From contig NC_055990.1 in the NCBI RefSeq assembly GCF_018446385.1, positions 132,878,996-132,942,995 of the forward strand: a stretch of DNA of 64,000 bases, written 5' to 3'. Of this stretch, positions 32,909 to 43,652 are shown piece by piece (positions within the stretch are counted from its first letter, which is position 1; each line of letters opens with the position of its first letter). Under the pieces are notes generated by a model. It was not told the DNA's origin. It saw only the letters and a program-made list of their open reading frames with translations, and searched no databases. The position numbers and the translations under genes were made by a program. This DNA is from Zingiber officinale. Its lineage: Eukaryota > Streptophyta > Magnoliopsida > Zingiberales > Zingiberaceae.

Positions 32909-35900
32909 CACAATATCTTTTAATTTTAGTAATTGTCGCATGTCGGGAGCTCGAGAGGTATGCTGGTCGACAACTCGACAAATCGGCAAGTCAGATTGGC
33001 TTGAAAGATCGGATCGACTCGGAAGGTCGGATACTGCCACATAACATCTACGTTGACTAAGTCTTGAAGGATACTACTCAGACTCTTTGTTGACAAAGTC
33101 AAGAGCCCACCATGTCATCCATATCAAATATGTTTACTTTAGTTGATTCTCTTAACACATCTAGTTTGTTTGATTACTAAATTTATCTAATTAGATAAAT
33201 GGACCAACTTGCTAGTTATTCACAATGATCAAGCGAACTGTTAAAAATTAGACAAATAACAAAGTTAACGTAAATTGATTCATTATGATATTCCGCTAGT
33301 ATAAATAATCAACATAAATTGATTCATTATTATATTCCACTAGTATAAATAATCAACCTTAGTGGTATCTTACTCTTCTAATCATATCTAATTAAAAACT
33401 CATTTAAATAGCATTGTGGTTGTATTAAATTTACAATAAGCAATTAAGTTATGCTTACAGTGATAAAAGGTGAATACGTTCGTCTTAGTGCCTCTATCAA
33501 CACATCTTAGAACTAACACGGAGGAGGTAAAGTACGGACGACTACTAATATTTAAAATAGTGACTAACACATAAGATAAATATTTACTTCGATTTTATCA
33601 AAATTTGAATCTCAAATTTTATAGTGACAATACTTCATGTGTTAATCACTACATCGTCCCCGAGAAAAAATAAGTCATGCTCACATAATTATTAAATCAT
33701 GTTTTGATTGATTTTTTTTAAAAATGATTTATTTTGTAAATATGCAAAATTAGAGGTGCATTTAAGATTTTGCCCCTTAAACCGCTGCAGGCATTAAATG
33801 AGCCAGCGACTTGATGGGACTTCTCTCATTTATTCCGTTAAAAAGACCCAATCGCCACAATTTAGTTATGCTTCAAACACAATTAAAGTAGAAAGCAACT
33901 ATTGACTTGTCTCAATTGATAATAAAGAAAACACCTAATTATTTTAAAATTATTAAATTATGTATCTATTTTATTTTTTTATCTCTCCGTATTCATTAGT
34001 ATCCATCCTAATTAATTTTTAGATGGTATTTAGTTAAATAATAAAAATGATTATAGGTATAAATTTATAGTAAAATGAAATGAGAATAAAAATAAAAATA
34101 AAACTTATCTAGCTATATGAGTTTGGTTGATTCTCATAAATCTAGAAATCATTATTAAATTATCATTTTCAAACTTACAATCCAAATACTATCTTTTACT
34201 ATCATTCCATTTCCTCATTCCCAAATCTATCAACTAAACACCCCTTAGTATAATAATCAATTTAGATACTATTTATCAGTATAATTATATATCCCGAATA
34301 GATTGTTACAGTATAACAATTGATTAAAAAATTTAATTTATATTTTAAAAATTTGTACTTTCAACTGTTTTATGTATTCGTCTAGTTCTCCTGATTATAT
34401 TCATGCTCTCAAATAAAATCTCTATATGCTATATTGAGAACAATACTATTTGAACTCGAATATGTCTAAATTGATTGTTATATTGTAATAATTGATTAAA
34501 AAATTTAATTTGTGTTTAAAAAATTATTTCTCTCAAGATGACATATGGAAATGATGTGTTAGGACATAATTATAATTAGGAAAACTAAACAAGTATATAA
34601 AATTTGATTCTATATCATTCTAATCTTTGGAGGTCAATCTTGTTAGTCACAAAATATTTATGAAATAATTATTTTTTTTAGAAAATAAGCTTTATTATGT
34701 ATAAACTAAAAGTAGAAGAAAAAAATCATTAAAACCATACATTTTTTTATTAATTGAGGTATTTAGGCTTTCGGTCCGACTAATCTCAAAGGTGAGTGGT
34801 CTTTTCTTAATTTATCCACCAGGTAAATTTGAAAGTGTGAGTGGATCATAACGTGATAGTCCAACACCACCAATAGTTTGAGCACTGCGGGTGTATTATA
34901 TGTTCGATAAAAAATCAAACATTGCGTGGGTTAATTACCGTGTCTCTTACACTACGCTATGTCTAGGAGCAAAACAATTTTTTATACCAGGTATCCAGAT
35001 CTTTAACCTAATTAATCCTATGGTAGACAGTCTAATCCCATATTCTATCAACCAAGTAAATCCAAGAAGCATGGTGGCTCCTAACATGACTCCCCAGTTT
35101 CATCAGTAGTTCAATCATGGTGGCTCCCATATTCTGCATAGGAATTGACCCTGATTATTTGAGAAATACACTTTGCCTCTTACCACCACACCCATCCTTA
35201 GAGTAAAACATGTGGCAAAGATGGCTTGCTCATCCCAAGTGTTTTCTCACTGTCGGCCTCACAATAAGACGAAGAGAGTAAATCATGATAACCAAATGAC
35301 CTTTTTAGACGAGAGGAATTTTATATGATAGAAGTGTCAAATTAAGCAAAGGGTTTATATCTCTATAAATAACTATAGGATCAACCTTATATAACATCCA
35401 AAGTCAGCATATGACCTTTTGCCAAACTTAGAAGTTTTTTATTTTTATTTTAAATTTTTTTATTAAAGTTTTCTATTTCATTTCCTTTCCTTTTTTTTAG
35501 CCTTTTCTTTTTATTTTTTATTTCAAATTAACTATTAAAAAACAAGAAAATTATGTTTTTTTTTTATGATTTCCTATTTGTCGTTTCTTTCTTTTTTCCC
35601 TATTTTTATTTTGTTTTGTTTTTCTTTTTTCACTTCTAATTAGCATATTAAAAATTTTAAAAAGAGAAACTAAAAAAAAACTAAAGTTAGAGCTACTTTC
35701 GGAAAAGCCACTCCAAGACACGAGTATTTTGGATAAAACCTTCTGAGTGAAATATTGTTTTGATGATATGAATAAAAAGAATAGCTTTTTGTTATTTTTC
35801 TGCCACAGAAATTCACTTTGAAATCATCATATTAAATATTATATTTATTCTGTCTTCAATAAATTAATTTTAAAATTAAATTATTAAACTAATTTAAATA

Positions 35901-36340
35901 TTTAACAGTCTTAGAAGTTCTAAATTTATGATGGATATTTATTTAGATATTTAATTATATAGAGTCATTAAATATTTTTAGCCATAACTATTTATCAATT
36001 TTAAAGGTATTAATTTCATGTTAACTTAGTACAATTGTATTTATAAAAAATTTCTTTTCAACTTTTTAAAATTAAAATCTAAAAAAATCATTAATATTTA
36101 TAATTAAAAGTGTTTAATGACTACTATTGGATTAAATTTTTATTAAAGTCAATGTCGATTACTATCGGTCATAAATTTGAAATGGAAGGGCAATTTGCAA
36201 ATAAAATTAAAGGGTCCACTTGATAAATTCTAAAGTTTGCCTTAAATTTTATGAAAAAATATATCATTTCATTTAATTTAAATGCGCACTAAACCACCAT
36301 TTATCTCCAGCTCTCCTTTCTCATCCATTCCTTCTTCTTC
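32909..36340. other. AT-rich intergenic region
   Basis: No supported gene in about 3.4 kb. A 44-bp unit (TAAATTGATTCATTAT...ATAATCAAC) is tandemly duplicated at 33270-33357. A diverged pair of AATTGATTAAAAAATTTAATTT segments lies at 34318-34345 and 34490-34515. The 72-codon frame at 34891 is probably chance. This may include the promoter of the gene at 36352, but no clear TATA box can be assigned. Confidence 0.6.
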
Positions 36341-36351
36341 GATTGAATGAA

Positions 36352-37047
36352 ATGGAGATTGTGGTTAGCTCGATCGTGCAGAAGAGGGATCTCATCACCC
36401 TCGATCTCCTCAGATCCAATCGCTCATCCAAAGCCCTCGGTCCACCGCTCAAGATCTCTTCTGACAACGACGATCTCCCTCCCCTGGTGCGTGCGCAATC
36501 AATCGATTTTGTTGTTGTTGTTCTTTTTTTTTTTCCCCATTTTGAGTAGTCGTTGATCGATGGGGCGATCGCGTCGCAGGACCTCAACCGGGCCCTCGAT
36601 GACGATGGCCTGAGGCAGGCGGCGCTCCCCGGGAGTCAGAGCGTGTGCACCATCGAGAAGGTGAAGCGGGCGCTGGAGCGTGAGACGGAGCGGCAGAGGG
36701 TCGGCGGTGGAGGGGGTTCTGCTTCGACTTCGGCTTCTCCTTCTCCCTCGTCGTCATCCTCATCGGTCACCACGGCCTCGATCAGGCGCCGCGCGGACCG
36801 AGGAGACGAGGGGCTAGCGGCGGACGGAGGAGACGGAGACTCCGCCTCCGTCGCCGCCAGAGGGAGCCTCGTGGTGGTTGGGTGCCCCAGTTGCCTCTCC
36901 TACGTTCTGATACCGAAGAGGAACCCGAGGTGCCCCCGTTGCGACGCGCGTCTCGCTGCGGCGTCGGTGCTGTCTCCGCCGCCGCCGCCACCACCACCGA
37001 CGAAGAGACCACGAATCGACCTCAATTTTTCGCTTAGCACCCTCTAG
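36352..37047 (+). CDS. Small plant protein with C-terminal CxxC-CxxC module and DLN tail
   Basis: Two exons, 36352-36486 and 36580-37047, joined in phase 0 across a 93-bp GT-AG intron (G|GTGCGT ... CGCAG|GAC), give 200 residues. The start MEIVVSSIVQKRDLI is chosen because it opens the frame that splices correctly. Features: LDLLRSN and LPPLDLNRAL near the amino end; a conserved-looking VCTIEKVKRALERE (residues 67-80); a Gly/Ser-rich low-complexity middle; GCPSCLSYVLIPKRNPRCPR with Cys 147, 150, 163 and 166, a likely zinc-binding pair; a poly-Pro run; and a basic KRPRIDLNFSL end with an EAR-like DLN motif (192-197). It resembles plant-specific nuclear proteins of the GIR/CFL1-like kind with a repressor-type tail. 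That function is inferred, not shown. The C-terminal half is GC-rich, as in many grass-like genes. Confidence 0.78.
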
Positions 37048-38385
37048 TTTCTATTATTACAAATCCATGCGATGAAGGGCTTTTGCATGTAAATTTTTCT
37101 CTGTCGTTTAAAAAAGCACAAAATTTTATTTTTTTTAAAAAAATTATTTCCATTTTACTTTGTATTTTTTGTTGATTTGTAGACGTTTGTTTTGCTAATC
37201 AATTCACCCCCCTCCCAAATTTTTCTTTAATGCATTTATTTGATTGGTTCCATATTTTTTCATAGTTTATTCTTATTCTGAGGAAAATTGTCCTTATTTT
37301 TACCGATATTTTGCAAATTAGCCCAATCAGGGACTAATAGAGTAAATAAAGCACAACCAAATATGAAATCTAACAAACATGGTCCATAATAAAAATATGG
37401 ATGTGCAGGACTGATGTCGTCTTCAAGTAGATCAGAACTTAAATATTTAACACACGGATCTGATTCACGGAAACTCCAGTTTTTTTTAATGCAGATCGAT
37501 GCATTGATTCTGATAGGTTGGAAACATCAGTTAAGCAATGCATAAATGTTTTGGCAATTCTAACTGAGAAGTAATTGAAATTGAAAGCTGAAAGAAAGAA
37601 AAATGTCTAGTGTTTTCTTTCTGAACTGCTCTTGTTAATTGGATCGGGTTGTATTTGCTGGTTAGTTGGCAGCTCTTTTTCATGCATTAAAATTGAGCAG
37701 TAGGTTTTCTTCTGAAAAGGAGGGTCTTTTAAATGAGCTGACACTGATGGGTCTGGGTGTCATCCAGATCATAGACACAACATCATTGATGGATATTCTT
37801 TCATGCACATTTTCTATTTTTCTATTTTTCTTTCTTTCTTTTTCCCACACTGATCAGGCTTGCTATCCTGCTAACAGAATGATTTGTAATGCTTTAATAA
37901 ACTACGACCAATTGAGCTTTGCTCATTTGTCTCTCAAATGTGGGCTCCTAGGCCTTGGCCATGTTACTGACATTCACTCAAGTTTGGGTGTGCTACACCG
38001 AAATATTGTTGCATAGTGTTCGTAGCCATGCATTTGCTTGAGCAAACATTTGTGCCACTTCGTTGCAAGTTTACAATCGCTAGTTTACGAGGCTATCTAG
38101 AATACAGTTAGCGTAGTGAGTAAAGACATGAGAAGATCATCGAGTTCTACATTGTGACATGACATTCACACAAGGATATTATGTTTTACTCAGAGATTGT
38201 GTATTACATTGCAAAATTCTATATTCACATGAGATAGTATTACAATACATGGAGACGAGATTATGTTCAAAAATAGCATACTAGTTCCTCTGATTCACAA
38301 CAATGCAAGCAAAAAAACAATGCATCCTACATTTTGATGTCCACATTTGAATAATCCAGCACGAGGCAAATAGTTACTCTTAGTG
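37048..38385. other. Intergenic region between the two genes
   Basis: Holds the 3' flank of the small gene and, at its right end, the 3' flank of the kinase gene. The 116-codon frame at 37666-38016 has no recognisable domain, and its residue pattern (poly-Phe, CT tracts) suggests chance. No RNA gene or repeat of note was seen. Confidence 0.5.
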
Positions 38386-38585
38386 TAGCGCTAGGCAAAA
38401 CAATTGAAGAATACATCTTTAGTCACCAATCCCTTTGTTTTTGTGTTTTGCGGGTAAAGATTACTGCAAGGGATCAACTTGGAGATCGAGCGATGACATG
38501 TACTTGCCTTGCTCAAAGATTGGATATGAGGAAACATTATCCTCAAGAGAGAACCTGAACTCAATTATATTCCAAAAATGCATCC

Positions 38586-40901
38586 TCATAACGGTGAATG
38601 AGGTCCATGCCTTTGGTTTCCAATATGATCCAACTCATCGTCAAAGAACCCATCGCTGTTTGATGGAGAAGGAAGAGTGGGTTCATACTTTGAAATTGGC
38701 TCATTGAATTCATCAGTGTACTCAGGAGTTAGTACAACTTTCCTAATGCGATTCATGCTCGAGTTGTATGAGCTAGTTTCATAGTCTGAGCCTGAGCTAA
38801 AGAGCATACTTTCGCCCGGCCTCACTCCCTCATTCAAGTCTTCAAGTGGTACAGCACCTTCTAGTGCTCTAACAATCTGTGAATTATTTCCGACATAAGT
38901 AAAATTTGGAAATGCATACTAAAATCACTAGCGATCGCACCTGACTCATTTTGGGTCGTTTCTTGGCCGAATGACGAATGCTAGCAGCAGCACATCCCAC
39001 CATGCGTGCCATTTCCACGAGATCATATTTTCCATTTAAGCGTGGATCGGCTAGTTCATAATAATCTCCATCAGCCAAAGCTCGCGACAAAGTTGGCCTC
39101 GCCTATTTGAATCAAGTTAAACGATATTATTAATCGATATGCCACAATAATATTAAGAACTATGGCAACCTTACCCAATCTACAAAGCTATCTTCCATGA
39201 ATGAATGAGTGTCGGCAGGTCTTCTTCCTGTTATTATCTCAAGTAGCATTACTCCATACGAGAAGACATCAGATTTCTCTGTTAGCTTTCCGCTCGATGC
39301 ATATTCAGGAGCTAAATACCTAGCCATCGACGAAAGAAAGAAAACAAGAATCATTATTTCTCAAAAACAAAGAAGATATCTACTAAATATTCTGCAAACA
39401 TATATCCAATTTCTCACCCAAAGGTTCCCATCACTCTGGTCGAAACATGAGTGTGATTGTCTAATGAAAGCTTAGCCAAACCAAAATCTGCCACCTGAAC
39501 AAATGTTTTAATAGTATAGTGATCACAGAACAAATTTCAACAAAAATATACAACTTCCATACCATTGCTTCAAATTTGAGGTCCAGAAGAATGTTTGCAG
39601 ACTTGATATCCCGGTGAATTATTTTAGGATGACCTTCATTTCATGATGATGATGATGATAATTTATTCAGAGCTTAGCTTACAAAAATGAACAATAACAC
39701 GCACGATTTTATTTACTCACAGTCTTCATGCAAGTAGGCAAGGCCTCTAGCTGATCCTAACGCAATTTTCAGTCTCCTCGACCAATCCATCACTGGGAGT
39801 CCCTTCCCTACGATCCATAAAGTAGATCATCAAAGTAGCTAGGAAAAGAATCACATTGATTCGCTCTTCAAAATTGGGCAAGCACTTTACCATGGAGGTG
39901 GTATTCAAGGGTCTTGTTAGGAACAAATTCATAGACCAACATCCTCTGTGCACCAGAGATGCAGTAGCCAATTAGAGACACGAGGTGGCGATGGTGAACC
40001 CGACCAATGATGTCGACCTCGGCATGGAACTCCCTCTCCCCTTGTCCGCTCCCTGACTTGAGCTGCTTCACCGCAATCTCCTTCCCGTTGGGCAGCACTC
40101 CTTTATAGACGTACCCAAACCCTCCTTGCCCAAGCAGATTGGAAGGGGAGAAGCCACTTGTGGCCGCTACGAGCTCCTCGTACGTGAACGTGCTACTGTT
40201 GAACGCCGCAAGGGCGACGATGGGGGAGGGAGGCGGCAAGGGTTTTGGGCAGTGGGTTTCTGTAAATCCTACACTCATATCATCGTGCTTCGTCATGCTA
40301 CAGGGCAGCCCCTGCAGTACTGGCCCGACTTTAACTGCATGGTCTCCATGGTGCCACTTTGGAGGTGGCGCACTGTAAAAGCCACTGTCTACAGATCGCA
40401 CATGAATTTGTTTGAGGACAAATAAAATTAAGATAAGAATTGGCGATGAGAATTTGATAACATCACCTTTGAATGAAGGATCGGAATAGTATTTCATTGT
40501 ATCGTGAGGCCTCTTCTTCTTCTTGGCACAGCAACAAGCGCACACAAAGATCAAGAACACAGCAACTAGCCCAACCACTGCCACCACTCCTATGACTATG
40601 ACGATCGGCAAATTCGCCTTAGGTTGATCGACTTGATTAGAGTTTGTCGATAACTTTAAAGATGTTATTGAATTCTTTGAGTACTCCAACCCTGATGTAA
40701 AATGAAACAATGACGACGAGGACCTTGGTGATGGGAAAATTGAAGAGAGATCGCTTTTAACAGAGGAGAACTAGTACCATTTGCAGGTGGCACCATTAAT
40801 GAGGAGCTTGGTGGAGGAGGTGAGGATGATGGTGAAGGAGACGAGGATAAAAAACTCCTCGAAGAAGTTGAATTATTCACTAGTTGGGGAGCTGAAGACA
40901 T
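38586..40901 (-). CDS. PERK-type proline-rich receptor-like protein kinase
   Basis: Plasma-membrane Ser/Thr receptor kinase, probably sensing the cell wall. Nine exons on the minus strand: 40901-40778, 40691-40467, 40388-39891, 39807-39721, 39633-39563, 39494-39418, 39319-39175, 39102-38941 and 38876-38586. All have GT-AG borders and phases that close, giving 559 residues. Start MSSAPQL; a Ser/Pro-rich ectodomain of only about 65 residues; a membrane segment (about 71-93, [20 protein letters not shown]) followed by [24 protein letters not shown]; glycine loop GQGGFG from about 203; VAIK-type Lys 224; HRD 318-320; DFG 338-340; APE 364-366. The kinase keeps every catalytic residue I can check. 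The 78-bp intron 40466-40389 is a multiple of three without stops, so it could be retained. Family ectodomains are usually well over 100 residues, so either this one is short or an upstream exon is missed. Confidence 0.9.
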
Positions 40902-41355
40902 TTTTCCAAAGATGGGACTCCGGATCTATTAGTTTCACCACCCTTTCTATAACTTCTCATTTGGATTTGTATGCCAAGAATCCCTGAAAAAAAATTCATG
41001 CTTGATTCAAATGCATCCAGTATAGCTCATTGTATTCAAAATGTAAGAAAATTTTAGTAGAAATGAAGAAGAAAGGAAGAAAGAAACTTACAACAAAATG
41101 TTTTTATCTTGCACAATTGAATTTCTTTTGAAACTAAAGAAACAGGGAGAGGAAAAGAGATGGTGCAACATGCACCACTCTCTTATCTTTAGAAAGCTAT
41201 GTAGGATCTAATATATTGGGAGGTGAGATGAATTAAAGGCGAGAAGGAAGACAAACAACATGGCAAGAAAACGAAGAGAAAAAAAATGAGAAAAAAGAGA
41301 ACTAAATTTGTTAAGAGGTTACCTACACACAAATTATTCTGGTGAATTAAGTTTG
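40902..41355 (-). other. Upstream region of the PERK gene
   Basis: Presumed 5' UTR and proximal promoter of the kinase. A CT/GA-rich tract lies at 41050-41110 and 41230-41300. No convincing TATA box is visible, and the inverted-repeat element begins about 570 bp upstream of the start codon. Confidence 0.4.
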
Positions 41356-41406
41356 ATTGAATTTTGAGTTAAATTTTATTAAATTATTAGTTTGTTTAGG
41401 CCAAGT

Positions 41407-41410
<4 letters not shown>
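41356..41410 (+). repeat. 55-bp direct repeat, left copy
   Basis: From ATTGAATTTTGAG to GGCCAAGTCAAC. Identical by eye to 42320-42374, and each copy is followed by an AT microsatellite. The pair flanks the inverted-repeat element. Confidence 0.9.

Positions 41411-41463
<53 letters not shown>
41411..41463. repeat. (AT)n microsatellite
   Basis: Uninterrupted AT dinucleotide run of about 26 units directly after the 55-bp repeat. Confidence 0.97.
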
Positions 41464-41465
<2 letters not shown>

Positions 41466-41468
41466 TTT

Positions 41469-42268
41469 GTTATACTACGGACTCTATCCTGCGGATTGTT
41501 ACGGACAACTGCCATGTCATCTAATTTAATTTTGTTTAATTAAATATTTTCTCTTTCTTAATTTTTTTTCTTCTTCTTGCTGTAACGAAGCTCGCGCCTC
41601 GTCGCCGCTCGCCATCGCCTGTCCGCCGGCCACTCGACCATTGCCTCCTGATGCGCCGGAATCCGGCCGCGATCTCGCCGGATTCCGGTCGCGATCGCGT
41701 CCGGAATCCGGCGCGATCGCGGCTGGATTCCGGACGCGATCGCGACTGGACGCTCGCGACTGGATGCTCGTGAGTGGACGCGATCGTGCCAGATTCTGGC
41801 GAGATCGCGGCCGGATTCCGGCGCGATCGTGGCCGGAATCTGGCACGATCGCGTCCAGTCGCGATAGAGCCCGGAATCCGGCCGCGATCGTGCCAGATTC
41901 CGGCCACGATCGCGCCGGAATCCGGCCGCGATCTCGCCGGAATCTGGCACGATCGTGTCCAGTCGCGAGCGTCCAGTCGCGATATTGCCTGGAGTCCAGC
42001 CGCGATCCCCGACGGGTTCACCCTTGGGCTATAGTGCGGGTGGGCCCAGGCGGCCGGAGGCCGCCGGCGGTGGGCAGATGGCCGGCGTCAGGGCAGGTGG
42101 CGGGCATGCGACGAGGAACAGTGAATGTTCTCGGCGAAACGAGAACGAACGAAGGAAGAAAAGAAAACAAAACAAAGAAGAAAGAGAAAATTTTTTATAA
42201 AAAAATAATAAAATAATGACATGTCATTGAGTCCGTAGTAATCCGTAAATAATGGTCCGTAGCATAAC
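41469..42268. mobile_element. 800-bp inverted-repeat element with GC-rich core
   Basis: Ends GTTATACTACGGAC...GCCATGTCAT (41469-41520) and its imperfect inverse ATGACATGTCAT...GGTCCGTAGCATAAC (42216-42268) form terminal inverted repeats of about 52 bp. The core (41640-42010) is GC-rich and built of many GCGATCGCG and CCGGAATCCGGC/GATTCCGG palindromic words. No transposase. No clean target duplication next to the ends: only ATTT is shared. A MITE-like DNA transposon is likely; the superfamily is open. Long frames through the core are repeat artefacts. Confidence 0.6.
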
Positions 42269-42271
42269 ATT

Positions 42272-42276
<5 letters not shown>

Positions 42277-42315
<39 letters not shown>
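42277..42315. repeat. CT and AT microsatellite
   Basis: CTCTCTCT followed by an imperfect AT run with one ATGTAT break, just outside the right end of the inverted-repeat element. Confidence 0.9.
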
Positions 42316-42319
42316 ACTT

Positions 42320-42370
42320 ATTGAATTTTGAGTTAAATTTTATTAAATTATTAGTTTGTTTAGGCCAAGT

Positions 42371-42429
<59 letters not shown>
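42320..42429 (+). repeat. 55-bp direct repeat, right copy, plus (AT)n
   Basis: 42320-42374 repeats 41356-41410 exactly; 42375-42429 is a second (AT)n run of about 27 units. The order of unique repeat then microsatellite is the same as on the left. Confidence 0.92.
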
Positions 42430-42434
<5 letters not shown>

Positions 42435-43317
42435 GCACATGATTGATTGATTTTCTAAAAAATAAGTCATATTAAAATTTCAACAAATATTTTTACATCA
42501 ATAAAATAAATCTTTATATTTTAAATTTTGCACTGGTGGGAGGTGTGAATTGAAGAAGGGAGATATGAATTGAAGAAGCCAACAACCAAAGGTAAAAAAA
42601 AAAAAAAAAAACCCTGAGTGGGATGGACTTGTTAGGTTAATGGATTAGAATGTATTAATGGGTTGGTTGACATCAGATAGGATAACAATTATCCTACATG
42701 CTATCAAGAAAGGAAGATTAAAGAGAAAACAAAAAAAGAATCTCTTAAAACGAAGAAAAATACGTTGTTCTCTGAATGTTACCACAATAAGAAATTTTAT
42801 TATGAATAAATGATAATTCTTCAACATCTAAACAAGACTCTTATATATACTACAACTTAAGGCTTAAATAAAGAAAAAAACTACAATTAATAGATCTTAA
42901 TTTCAATGTTATAAAGAAAGGAAATAGATATTTTATATAAAAAAAAGTAGATAATTGAACGATATTAACTCAAAACAGGATGTAGATCAAAACAAATTCT
43001 CTCCTATAAATACTAGAAAAAATTATCCTAAAAATAAAAATTTTCAAAAATAACAAAAAGACTTTGAAAAGGGTTTAAATGGTGGAATTGGGGCTAAAAT
43101 TTAGTAGTTACGATTTCATCCATAACAAACGTAGGTTTTCAAATTCTGCACGTGTAGCCACCGACAGAGTCTAATTCTAAGTATCGAGTCAAAAGTTATG
43201 TCTTTTAAAGTTTGAAGAGTCATATTGAATTTTATCATGGATTGAGTCTGCATTAGTCTCCCTGGGTTGAAAAGAACTTACCCTCAAGTTCATATTAGCT
43301 TCATCAACATCCGTCGA
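42430..43317. other. AT-rich non-coding region
   Basis: Nothing supported. Contains an A18 run near 42596-42612 and poly-A-rich segments. Confidence 0.5.
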
Positions 43318-43647
43318 CTAAGGAGTTAAGTGTTTCACATTGAAAACATTAGAAGTCTTCAGATAACTAGGAATGTGCAACCTGTAAGCATTATCGTTAA
43401 TCTTCTGTAGTCTCTCACATGTTCTAATTTTCTGATTCTTTAACTTATTATACTCTCTAACAGGAAAATAATCACAAGTCAATATAGCCCCGACAAAATC
43501 TCTAATTTCAAAAAGTACCTGCCAATGATGACTATCGACCCGAGCCTTATACTTGGTATTGCTTTTTATAATTGCTAGTTTTAGCTGCTCATGAATACCT
43601 TGAAAATGGTCTACCATTTCATCCCATTAGGACTAATTTGCCCTACA
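43318..43647 (-). pseudogene. Ty3/gypsy integrase C-terminal fragment
   Basis: A 99-codon minus-strand frame reading VDHFQGIHEQLKLAIIKSNT and KYKARVD near its start, then YNKLKNQKI and KINDNAYRLHIP. This is the segment after the integrase core of Ty3/gypsy elements (usual form NAKYK..AD..R, YNKLK..GPF, KINDNAY). It continues on the other side of E3 at 52747. The frame upstream of 43617 has a stop. Confidence 0.72.
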
Positions 43648-43652
43648 CATGG

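Noticed and set aside
37666..38016. 116-codon plus-strand frame between the two genes
   Set aside because: No recognisable domain, long Phe/Leu runs from T-rich DNA, and no supported splice or promoter context.
41536..42216. Overlapping 130-190-codon frames on both strands (Arg/Ser/Pro-rich)
   Set aside because: They all run through the GC-rich palindromic core, and their repeated peptide words on both strands follow from the DNA repeats, not from coding selection.
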